46,637 nucleotides of DNA from contig NZ_LSJS01000171.1 in assembly GCF_001557325.1 (NCBI RefSeq), forward strand, positions 1 to 46,637, given 5' to 3'. The notes below the pieces were generated by a model. That model did not search any database, had not been told where the DNA came from, and was given only the letters and a program-made list of their open reading frames with translations. Source of the stretch: Erythrobacter donghaensis (GTDB lineage Bacteria; Pseudomonadota; Alphaproteobacteria; Sphingomonadales; Sphingomonadaceae). Position 1 is the stretch's first letter, and the number at the start of each line of letters is the position of its first letter. This document shows positions 18,067 through 24,875 of this stretch, piece after piece. The position numbers and the translations under genes are program-made.

Positions 18067-18933
18067 TCAGAGCGTGCGGATGATGCCCGAAAAGTCGGTC
18101 GCGGCGTTGTCGGCCGCAAAGGCCTCGTAGATCGCGCGGGCGTGCTCGCCGAGCTCGACCTTGGCCCCCGCACCTTTCGCCGCCTCCATCGCGAGCTTCA
18201 GGTCCTTGAGCATGAGCCCTGCGGCAAATCCGCCCTGATAGCCGTTGTCCGCGGGGGTCGTGGGCCCCACGCCCGGCACCGGGCAGTAGGACGTCATCGA
18301 CCAGCACTGGCCGCTGGAGACGCTCGAGATGTCGTAGAAGGTCTGCGCGTCGAGCCCCAGCTTGTCGGCCATGGCGAAGGCCTCGCAGGTGCCGATCATG
18401 TGGATCGCGAGCAGCATGTTGTTGCAGATCTTGGCCGCCTGCCCGTTGCCCGCAGCGCCTGCGTGGATCACCGCCTTGCCCATCGCGGCAAGGATCGGCT
18501 GGGCGCGCGCGAAAGCCTCGTCGCTGCCGCCTACCATGAAGGTGAGCGTGCCGCCTGCTGCTGCCGCGATCCCGCCGGAGACGGGGGCGTCGACCATCTG
18601 GTAGCCGTGCGCCTCGGTCACTTCGATCACCTCGCGCGCGGTGGCGACGTCGATGGTCGAGCAATCGAGCAGGATCGCGCCTTCGGGTGCATGGCCGATA
18701 ACGTCGTCCCAATAGACCTGTTTCACGATCGCCCCATTGGGCAGCATCGAGACGACCGCCCCGGCGCCGGAGCAGGCTTCCTTGGCAGTAGCGAAAGTGG
18801 TGCACCCCGCCTCTCGCGCGGCTGCGAGGGCGGCTTCGCTGAGGTCGAACGCGCGCACCTCGTGCCCCGCCTTGACGAGGTTCGCAGCCATCCCGCCGCC
18901 CATGTTGCCGAGGCCGATGAAGGCTATCTTCAT
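18067..18933 (-). CDS. mmsB: 3-Hydroxyisobutyrate dehydrogenase
   Basis: 288 residues. MKIAFIGLGNMGGGMAANLV is the NAD-binding motif, DAPVSGGIAAAAGGTLTFMV the substrate-binding motif, and GNGQAAKICNNMLL holds the catalytic lysine. It oxidises 3-hydroxyisobutyrate to methylmalonate semialdehyde in valine breakdown. ATG 18933 with AAGGGAGA upstream is preferred to a start 14 codons earlier that would overlap the hydratase gene. It is last in the valine operon; mmsA, the next enzyme, is not in this window. Confidence 0.95.
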   Translation of the reverse strand: MKIAFIGLGNMGGGMAANLVKAGHEVRAFDLSEAALAAAREAGCTTFATAKEACSGAGAVVSMLPNGAIVKQVYWDDVIGHAPEGAILLDCSTIDVATAREVIEVTEAHGYQMVDAPVSGGIAAAAGGTLTFMVGGSDEAFARAQPILAAMGKAVIHAGAAGNGQAAKICNNMLLAIHMIGTCEAFAMADKLGLDAQTFYDISSVSSGQCWSMTSYCPVPGVGPTTPADNGYQGGFAAGLMLKDLKLAMEAAKGAGAKVELGEHARAIYEAFAADNAATDFSGIIRTL

Positions 18934-18959
18934 GTGTCTCCCTTCCCCTTGCGGCGGGC

Positions 18960-19754
18960 TTACCGCCCCTTCCACTGGCCTTCGCGCTTTTCGATGAAGG
19001 CGGCCATGCCCTCGACCTTGTCCTCGGACGCGGTGAGGATCTGGAAGATGCGGCGCTCGACGATCAGTCCCTGATCGAGCGTCATCTCGAAGGCGGAGTT
19101 CACCATCTCCTTGTTGGCGATAGTCGCCATCGGCGGCATCGCGGCTATGGTCGCAGCGGTCTTCAAAGCCTCGGCGATCAGCTCCTCATGCGGCACCACT
19201 CGGGCGACGAGGTTGCTGCGCTCGGCTTCCTCCGCGCCCATCATCCGGCCGGTGAGGCACATTTCCATGCTCTTCGACTTGCCGATCGCCCGCGTCAGTC
19301 GCTGCGAGCCGCCCATGCCCGGCGCGACACCGAGCTTGATCTCGGGCTGGCCGAACTTGGCCTTGTCGGAGGCGATGATGAAGTCCGCCATCATGGCCAG
19401 CTCGCACCCGCCGCCCAGCGCGAAGCCGTTCACGGCCGCGATCCACGGCTTGCGGGTCTTCTTGACGATCTCGCTGGTCCAGGGGCTGAAGAAATCGTCG
19501 AGGTAGAAGTCGGCCGCCGCCTTCTCGCTCATCTCCTTGATGTCGGCGCCGGCGGCAAAGGCCTTGTCGCCGCTGCCGGTTAGGATCGCGCAGAGCTGGC
19601 TGGCGTCGGCCTGATAGGCGGCGAAGGCCTGGATCAGCTCGGCGAGGACTTGCGAATTCAGCGCGTTCAGCGCCTGCGGGCGGTTGATCGTCAGCAGCGT
19701 GACGCCCTTCGTGCCGCGCGCGTCGGTTTCGACGGTGATGGTTTCGTAGGTCAT
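18960..19754 (-). CDS. Enoyl-CoA hydratase (probable methacrylyl-CoA hydratase)
   Basis: 264 residues. [14 protein letters not shown] forms the oxyanion hole region, and [16 protein letters not shown] and [20 protein letters not shown] carry the two catalytic glutamates of true hydratases. Within this operon the likely substrate is methacrylyl-CoA, which it hydrates to 3-hydroxyisobutyryl-CoA. Specificity is inferred from neighbours; crotonase-type hydratases are often broad. Confidence 0.93.
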   Translation of the reverse strand: MTYETITVETDARGTKGVTLLTINRPQALNALNSQVLAELIQAFAAYQADASQLCAILTGSGDKAFAAGADIKEMSEKAAADFYLDDFFSPWTSEIVKKTRKPWIAAVNGFALGGGCELAMMADFIIASDKAKFGQPEIKLGVAPGMGGSQRLTRAIGKSKSMEMCLTGRMMGAEEAERSNLVARVVPHEELIAEALKTAATIAAMPPMATIANKEMVNSAFEMTLDQGLIVERRIFQILTASEDKVEGMAAFIEKREGQWKGR

Positions 19755-19769
19755 TTCTCTTCCCCGTTT

Positions 19770-19846
19770 GTCATCGCGAGGAACCGCAGGTGACGCGGCG
19801 ATCCATGGCGATGGTCCATGGATTGCTTCGCTTCGTGCGCAATGAC
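19770..19846. repeat. REP-like palindromic intergenic element
   Basis: GTCATCGCGAGGAACC begins the element and GTGCGCAATGAC ends it; the arms are imperfect reverse complements (GTCATCGCG against GTCATTGCG), with an inner CGATCCATGG/CCATGGATTG stem. The words GTCATTGCGAG and GAAGCAATCC recur in intergenic repeats of many bacterial genomes. It sits between the hydrolase and hydratase genes in the valine operon and could fold in the transcript. Confidence 0.65.
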
Positions 19847-19868
19847 GAAGCGGGCAACCCGCATTTTG

Positions 19869-20927
19869 CTAGGCCAGCGGCACCCACTCCTCGCCTTCTG
19901 GCAGGGGCGCGAAGATCGCGTCGAGCAGGTCTTCGCCCACCTCTTCGGGTGTCGCCGGGTTCCACTTGGGATCGCCGGTCTTGTCGACGATCACCGCGCG
20001 CACCCCCTCGGCAAAGTCGGGGCGGGTCAGCACGCGGCTGGCGATGCGGTATTCCATCCGCATGTTGTCGGCAAAGTCGGTGAGCTTCGCGCTCTCCGCC
20101 AGCTGGCGCAGCGCGACCTTGCAGGTCTGCGGGCTCTTGGTGCCGAGCGTGTCGCGCTCGGTCGCGGCCCAATTGTCGCCGCCTTCCGCCGCGGCCTCGA
20201 GGCTGGCGAGGATGTCCTCATAACGGTCGGAGCCGAAATGCTTGGCGATCTTGTCGGCATTGGCTTCGATCCGCGCCTTGGGCGGGGTGCCGACAGGTTC
20301 GCTCAGCACCCCGGCGATGCGGTCGGGGTGATCGTGGATGCGCGCCTTCAACCCCTCGAGCATATCGTGCGGAACATAATGCGTCGCGAGTCCCGTCCAC
20401 AGGCACTCGGCCCCGTCGAGACGCGCGCCGGTCAGCGCCAGGAACTGCCCGAGCCGCTGACCGAGGCGCGACAGATACCAGCCGCCGCCGACATCGGGGA
20501 ACAGGCCGATCCCGGTCTCGGGCATGGCGAAGCGGGTGTTCTCGGTCGCCACCCGGTACTTGGCGGGCTGCGAGATGCCCACGCCGCCGCCCATCGTGAT
20601 GCCGTCCATGAAGGCGACGATCGGCTTGGCGTAGGTGAACATCTGGTGATTGAGCTGATACTCGTCGTGGAAGAACTTGCGACCCGACACGCCGCCATCG
20701 TTCAGCGCCGAATCCCTGAGGAAGGCGATGTCCCCGCCCGCGCAGAAGCCGCGGCCCTCGGCATGATCGAGGATCACCGCCTTGATTGTCTCGTCCGCCG
20801 CCCATTCGCGTAAGCCCTCGCTCATCGCGTGGCACATCTCCAGCGTCAGCGCGTGGAGCGCCTTGGGCCGGTTGAGGCTGATATGGCCGATGGGGCCATT
20901 CACCCGGATCAGAACGTCGTCAGTCAT
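19869..20927 (-). CDS. 3-Hydroxyisobutyryl-CoA hydrolase
   Basis: 352 residues, longer than a plain hydratase and matching the HIBCH branch of the crotonase family. Key blocks are GRGFCAGGDIAFL, MDGITMGGGVGIS and FAMPETGIGLFPDVGGGWYL, the last carrying the catalytic Glu and Asp. It releases 3-hydroxyisobutyrate from its CoA ester, so the reactive intermediate does not accumulate. Its ATG overlaps the stop of the VOC gene by 4 bp (ATGA), and the hydratase and mmsB follow downstream. Confidence 0.93.
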   Translation of the reverse strand: MTDDVLIRVNGPIGHISLNRPKALHALTLEMCHAMSEGLREWAADETIKAVILDHAEGRGFCAGGDIAFLRDSALNDGGVSGRKFFHDEYQLNHQMFTYAKPIVAFMDGITMGGGVGISQPAKYRVATENTRFAMPETGIGLFPDVGGGWYLSRLGQRLGQFLALTGARLDGAECLWTGLATHYVPHDMLEGLKARIHDHPDRIAGVLSEPVGTPPKARIEANADKIAKHFGSDRYEDILASLEAAAEGGDNWAATERDTLGTKSPQTCKVALRQLAESAKLTDFADNMRMEYRIASRVLTRPDFAEGVRAVIVDKTGDPKWNPATPEEVGEDLLDAIFAPLPEGEEWVPLA

Positions 20928-21319
20928 TGCCCCGCTTCTTTCGGTTCGATCAGGTCCCAGCGATTGCCGAAGGGGTCGCTGAACACCGCCACCGTGCCAT
21001 AGCTTTCGCGGCGCGGTTGTTCATGGAAATTCACGCCGGCTTCGACGAGGCGTGCATGGGCCCCTGCGAAATCGTCGGTATGGGCGAAAAAGCCGACGCG
21101 CCCGCCGGTCTGGTTGCCGATCGCGGCGACCTGCGCGTCATTGGCGGCTTTGGCAAGGAGCAGCCGCCCGCCTTCCCTGCCGCCGACCACCACCCAGCGC
21201 TTGCCGCCGCCCATGTCGCTGTCCTCGATGAGTTCGAGGCCCAGCGCATCGACGCAGAAGGCGATTCCCGCATCGTAATCGGGGACGACCAGCGTGGTCA
21301 GGGCAAGCCTTGTTCCCAT
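20924..21319 (-). CDS. VOC/glyoxalase-fold protein inside the valine operon
   Basis: 131 residues with one vicinal-oxygen-chelate pair of beta-alpha-beta units: LTTLVVPDYDAGIAFCVDAL at the N-terminus and VAVFSDPFGNRWDLIEP at the C-terminus. The glutamate of DLIEP is at the usual metal-ligand position, while a histidine at the first ligand position is not apparent, so metal binding is uncertain. It overlaps the acyl-CoA dehydrogenase stop by one base and the hydrolase start by four, so it is a genuine operon member. It may handle a reactive by-product; the role is unknown. Confidence 0.85.
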   Translation of the reverse strand: MGTRLALTTLVVPDYDAGIAFCVDALGLELIEDSDMGGGKRWVVVGGREGGRLLLAKAANDAQVAAIGNQTGGRVGFFAHTDDFAGAHARLVEAGVNFHEQPRRESYGTVAVFSDPFGNRWDLIEPKEAGQ

Positions 21320-22464
21320 TACTGCCGCAGCAGATCCCGGCCCACGACCATGCGCATCACCTGATTGGTGCCCTCGAGGATCGAATGCACCCTGAGGTCG
21401 CGCCAGAAGCGTTCGATAGGGTAGTCCTGCAGGTAGCCGTAGCCGCCGAACAATTGCAGCGCGCGGTCGACGATTGCCGAGCCATTGTCGGTCGCAAGGC
21501 GCTTGGCCATTGCGGAGAAGCGCGTCTTGTCGGGCGCGTTGTCGGTCACCTTGGCCGCCGCGAGGTAGAGCAGCGCGCGCGCCGCCTCCAGATCGGTCGC
21601 CATGTCGGCGAGCATGAACTGGGTGTTCTGGAAATCGGCCACCGCCTGGCCGAACTGCTTGCGCTCCTTGGTATAGGCGATCGCCTCGTCGAGGCAGCGC
21701 TGCGCGCCCCCGAGCGAGCAGGCGCCGATGTTGAGCCGCCCGCCATCGAGGCCCATCATCGCGATCCGGAACCCCTCGCCCTCGCCGCCCAGCAGGTTCT
21801 CGGCCGGGACGCGCACATCCTCCAGGTTCAGCTGCGCGGTCGGCTGCGAGTGCCAGCCGAGCTTCTTCTCCTGCGCGCCGAAGCTGACGCCGGGCATGTC
21901 CTTCTCGATCACGAGGCAGGAAATGCCCTTGGGCCCGTCCTCGCCGGTGCGGACCATCGCGACATAGATCTCGTTCGCGCCGGCGCCAGAGATGAACTGC
22001 TTGGTGCCGTTGAGCACATAATGATCGCCGTCCCGCCGCGCGGTGGTCTTGAGCGCTGCCGCGTCCGAACCCGAGCCCGGCTCGGTCAGGCAGTAGCTGG
22101 CGATCTTGTCCATCGTCACGAGGCTGGGGAGATACTTGGCCTTGACCGTCTCCCCGCCGAAGCGGTCGATCATCCACGAAGCCATGTTGTGGATCGATAT
22201 GAAGGCGCTGGTCGAGGGGCAGCCATAGGCCATCGCCTCCATGATCAGCGCCGCCTCCAATCGCCCGAGGCCGATTCCGCCGGAGCTTTCCGAGACATAG
22301 ATCGCCCCGAAGCCCAGCTCCGCGCTCTTGCGGATGGTTTCGCGCGGGAAGATGTGCTTTGCGTCCCATTCGGCCGCGAAGGGCGTGATGGCGTCGGCGG
22401 TAAATCGCTGCGCAACCTCGCGGATTGCCAGCTGATCGTCGGTGAGTTGGAACTGTCCGTGCAT
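21319..22464 (-). CDS. Acyl-CoA dehydrogenase (probable isobutyryl-CoA dehydrogenase)
   Basis: 381 residues. AEWDAKHIFPRETIRKSAEL, YCLTEPGSGSDAAALKTTA (FAD/substrate loop) and QLFGGYGYLQDYPIERFWRD are standard, and ILEGTNQVMR contains the catalytic glutamate in the position used by short- and branched-chain enzymes. As first gene of the valine operon it most likely converts isobutyryl-CoA to methacrylyl-CoA with electrons passed to ETF. Start ATG 22464. Its TAA shares the A with the VOC ATG. Confidence 0.94.
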   Translation of the reverse strand: MHGQFQLTDDQLAIREVAQRFTADAITPFAAEWDAKHIFPRETIRKSAELGFGAIYVSESSGGIGLGRLEAALIMEAMAYGCPSTSAFISIHNMASWMIDRFGGETVKAKYLPSLVTMDKIASYCLTEPGSGSDAAALKTTARRDGDHYVLNGTKQFISGAGANEIYVAMVRTGEDGPKGISCLVIEKDMPGVSFGAQEKKLGWHSQPTAQLNLEDVRVPAENLLGGEGEGFRIAMMGLDGGRLNIGACSLGGAQRCLDEAIAYTKERKQFGQAVADFQNTQFMLADMATDLEAARALLYLAAAKVTDNAPDKTRFSAMAKRLATDNGSAIVDRALQLFGGYGYLQDYPIERFWRDLRVHSILEGTNQVMRMVVGRDLLRQ

Positions 22465-22601
22465 GGCGAGTGCTCTAGCGGCGTTGTGTGGCGGGGAAAA
22501 GAGCAGGCGGCGCGAGGAGCGAGCGGAATTTTGTTAGGCACGGCCCCGTTTGATCCACATCACGTCCGGCGCATGCGCGGGTACGTAAGGAAAGGTGTGG
22601 G

Positions 22602-22982
22602 ATGATCAGCCAGATGCACACACTCATCTTCGTCTACAACGCCAAGGGCGGCTGGCTGAATGCGGTGGGCGATGCCGTGCACAAGCTGGCGAGCCCGTCC
22701 ACCTACCCCTGTTCGCTGTGCGCGCTGACTTATGGCGCGGTCTCCAAGCAGCCCGCATGGCGCGCGTTCCTGGCGCGGGTCGGGCTGCCGACGCTGTTCC
22801 TCTATCGCGACGAGTTCCGGGCAGATCTCGACACCCGCGACCTGCCGCTGCCCGCGATCCTGCTGGGCGGCGCAGGGCCGGTCCCCGCGGTGCTGGTGAG
22901 CGCCTCGGAGCTTGACGGGCTGGCCGATCTCGATGCGCTGATCGCCTTGCTCGAAGCGCGGGTGGCGCGGGTCAGCCGCTGA
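22602..22982 (+). CDS. Conserved hypothetical protein with CxxC motif
   Basis: 126 residues. MHTLIFVYNAKGG at the N-terminus and STYPCSLCALTYGAVSKQPA with a CxxC pair are the notable features; the C-terminal half is Leu/Ala-rich with a repeated ADLD/LDAL pattern. There is no signal peptide or membrane helix. I recognise the YPCxLCxLTYG pattern as recurring in hypothetical proteins but know no function; a thiol/disulfide or metal-linked role is only a guess. AAGGAAAGG precedes ATG 22602. Its 3' end overlaps the convergent DUF1254 gene by 11 bp. Confidence 0.7.
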   Translation: MISQMHTLIFVYNAKGGWLNAVGDAVHKLASPSTYPCSLCALTYGAVSKQPAWRAFLARVGLPTLFLYRDEFRADLDTRDLPLPAILLGGAGPVPAVLVSASELDGLADLDALIALLEARVARVSR

Positions 22983-23493
22983 CGGGTTCGAATGTGCAGG
23001 CGTCCGCCTTGCCCGCCTCGGCGGCGGCAGCGAAGCGTTCCGCGGTGGGGGCGAGGCGGCGGATCAGGATCACACCGCGTGTCGTCGGGCTGACGATCGC
23101 GCCTTCCTCGGGCGCGCTCCGCGGCGGCAGCAGGCGTATTGCGATCCGGCGTCCCGTGCCGCGCAGGGTCGCGAAATTGTCGGTGCGCGCGTCGAAGAAG
23201 GCGAGCGACTGGTAATCGGGCCAGTGCCCCATCCTTACTGCAAGCCGCGCGGCGCGGTCGCCGAAGTCATAGCGGCACAGCGCATAATAGAGATCGGGCG
23301 AGGAGCGAACCACGCTCTGCGTCTGCGGCGTCACCCGCTGCGGGGTGGTGAAAGCGTGGAGCGCCACCCCCCGCTCGGCGAGCGTGGCCATCGCGCGGTC
23401 CATGATGACGCTTGGCGCAAAGTACAGCGTGAGCGCATGCGCGGCGACCGCGCACAGTAGCAGAGCGGCAAGGGGGCCGGCCCAGCGCTTCAT
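22972..23493 (-). CDS. DUF1254-domain protein
   Basis: 173 residues. A membrane anchor or signal (about 5-25) is followed by QTQSVVRSSPDLYYALCRYD and WPDYQSLAFFDARTDNFATL, typical of DUF1254. In larger proteins DUF1254 is followed by DUF1214; here the partner domain is on a separate gene just upstream, overlapping by 4 bp (ATGA). Function of either domain is unknown; they are extracytoplasmic. Confidence 0.8.
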   Translation of the reverse strand: MKRWAGPLAALLLCAVAAHALTLYFAPSVIMDRAMATLAERGVALHAFTTPQRVTPQTQSVVRSSPDLYYALCRYDFGDRAARLAVRMGHWPDYQSLAFFDARTDNFATLRGTGRRIAIRLLPPRSAPEEGAIVSPTTRGVILIRRLAPTAERFAAAAEAGKADACTFEPVSG

Positions 23494-24089
23494 TCTCCGC
23501 CCTCGCACGAGATGCGCTCTATCCGGGGCGGCGTGAGCGCGGTGTCGGGGGCCGAGAGCAGCGCGGCGCTCGGCATGTAGAGCCGCAATGTCAGGTCAAA
23601 GCTGCCCGCGCCGCGGCTCGAGATCCACAGGCCGTCATCCGCCGGACGCGCGGGCGCGATCACTGCCGACCATGCGCCGCCCCCCGCCCGCTCGGCATCG
23701 ATGCTCAGCGCGCCGTCGGTGTTGGCGGGGAGCATGCTCTGCCGGTCGTAGAGCGTCACCGACCACCAGCCTGCGGGCATCTGGCCGCCCGAGAGACGAT
23801 AGCTGCAGGCCTCGCGCAATGGTGCGCCGGTATCGTCGGTCGCGCGGGTGAAATAGACCGCCTCGGTCTTGGCGAGCGCCAGCAGGCCGTGGCGTGCCAC
23901 CCGGGCGCGGGTGTAGGGATCGGCGGCCTTGGAACCGACGGCGAAGTCGCTCCGCCACCCGCCGACATCGACATCGCCGAAGGCCATCGTGCTGCGCTGC
24001 GGCCACAGCCCGGCAAGCCACAAGGCACTGCCAAAACCCAGCAATACCCCGCCAATTACTGCGGCAATACAGGGTAACCACCGCCGCAT
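23490..24089 (-). CDS. DUF1214-domain protein
   Basis: 199 residues. MRRWLPCIAAVIGGVLLGFG is a membrane anchor. KTEAVYFTRATDDTGAPLRE, YRLSGGQMPAGWWSVTLYDR and FDLTLRLYMPSAALL are conserved DUF1214 blocks. ATG 24089 shares its A with the ridA stop TAA, and the gene overlaps the DUF1254 gene downstream. The two probably form a complex or a split version of the usual DUF1254-DUF1214 protein. Function unknown. Confidence 0.82.
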   Translation of the reverse strand: MRRWLPCIAAVIGGVLLGFGSALWLAGLWPQRSTMAFGDVDVGGWRSDFAVGSKAADPYTRARVARHGLLALAKTEAVYFTRATDDTGAPLREACSYRLSGGQMPAGWWSVTLYDRQSMLPANTDGALSIDAERAGGGAWSAVIAPARPADDGLWISSRGAGSFDLTLRLYMPSAALLSAPDTALTPPRIERISCEGGE

Positions 24090-24478
24090 TAGCCGCCGAT
24101 CACCGCTTCGGCCTCGATCTCGACGCGCCATTCGGGGCGGCACAGCCAGGCGACCCCCGCCATCGTCGCCGCGGGCCGGGCCTCGCCGAAGAAACGCGCG
24201 TGCACCGCACCGACCGCGTCCTGATCTTCCGGGTGGGTGAGCAGCATCCGGGTGCGCACCACGTCCGCCGCGCTGCCGCCCAGTTCCTCGATCGCCGCGA
24301 GGATGATGATGCAGCAGCGCGCCGCCTGCTCGGCCGCGCCGCCCGGGGTGGTGGAGCCGTCGGGCTCGACCGGGCCGGTGCCCGCGACGATGATGCGACT
24401 GCCCTCCCGCACCGCGCGCGCAAAGCCGAAGCTCGCCTCGTAAGGCGAGCCGGAGGTGGTCCGCTGTCGGCTGCTCAT
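24089..24478 (-). CDS. RidA (YjgF/UK114) family protein
   Basis: 129 residues. SPYEASFGFARAVREGSRII starts the domain, GGSAADVVRTRMLLTHPED matches the middle, and CRPEWRVEIEAEAV contains the arginine that RidA enzymes use to bind the carboxylate of 2-iminoacids. RidA proteins deaminate reactive enamine/imine intermediates from PLP enzymes; this member is divergent from archetypal RidA, so the substrate is open. It sits between the I78 lipoprotein gene (4-bp overlap) and the DUF1214 gene (1-bp overlap). Confidence 0.85.
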   Translation of the reverse strand: MSSRQRTTSGSPYEASFGFARAVREGSRIIVAGTGPVEPDGSTTPGGAAEQAARCCIIILAAIEELGGSAADVVRTRMLLTHPEDQDAVGAVHARFFGEARPAATMAGVAWLCRPEWRVEIEAEAVIGG

Positions 24479-24780
24479 CCGCAGGTGATTTCCGTGATCT
24501 TCATGGCCTCGTCATAACGCACGTTCACCCGGTCCTCGCGAAAATCCATCGTCCAGGCGCTGTTCGGCGGGCCCCAGCGCAAGGTGCGCGCGCCGCTGTC
24601 CTTGAGGATCGCCGTGCCCATCGCCTGGGTGGCAGCGTGACCGATGTGGCCTTGTGCGGTCTCGGCCCGGCAGGTCATGGCAGGCTCGGGCGCGGCTGCA
24701 GCCTGATCGGGCGCGCCGCCGGTGGTGGCGCAGCCTGCCAGCCCCGCCGCTGCGACGCCTGCGATCATGATCCGTTTCAT
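24475..24780 (-). CDS. Peptidase inhibitor I78-family lipoprotein
   Basis: 101 residues. The signal MKRIMIAGVAAAGLAGCAT ends with lipobox LAGC, predicting lipidation. The mature part has a cysteine pair (TCRAE and the C-terminal TCG) and the I78 signature DFREDRVNVRYDEAMKITEI. I78 proteins are small periplasmic inhibitors of serine proteases. The gene is first of a four-gene overlapping minus-strand operon, and its stop overlaps the ridA ATG by four bases. Confidence 0.85.
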   Translation of the reverse strand: MKRIMIAGVAAAGLAGCATTGGAPDQAAAAPEPAMTCRAETAQGHIGHAATQAMGTAILKDSGARTLRWGPPNSAWTMDFREDRVNVRYDEAMKITEITCG

Positions 24781-24875
24781 CCTGTCCTCCTCCGCCGTGC
24801 CGCGCCGCTCGGGCAGCGTCTTGCGCGGGGCAGCCTAACAGGCCGGAGCGGGGATGAGAAGCGGGCCTCGGCGCG

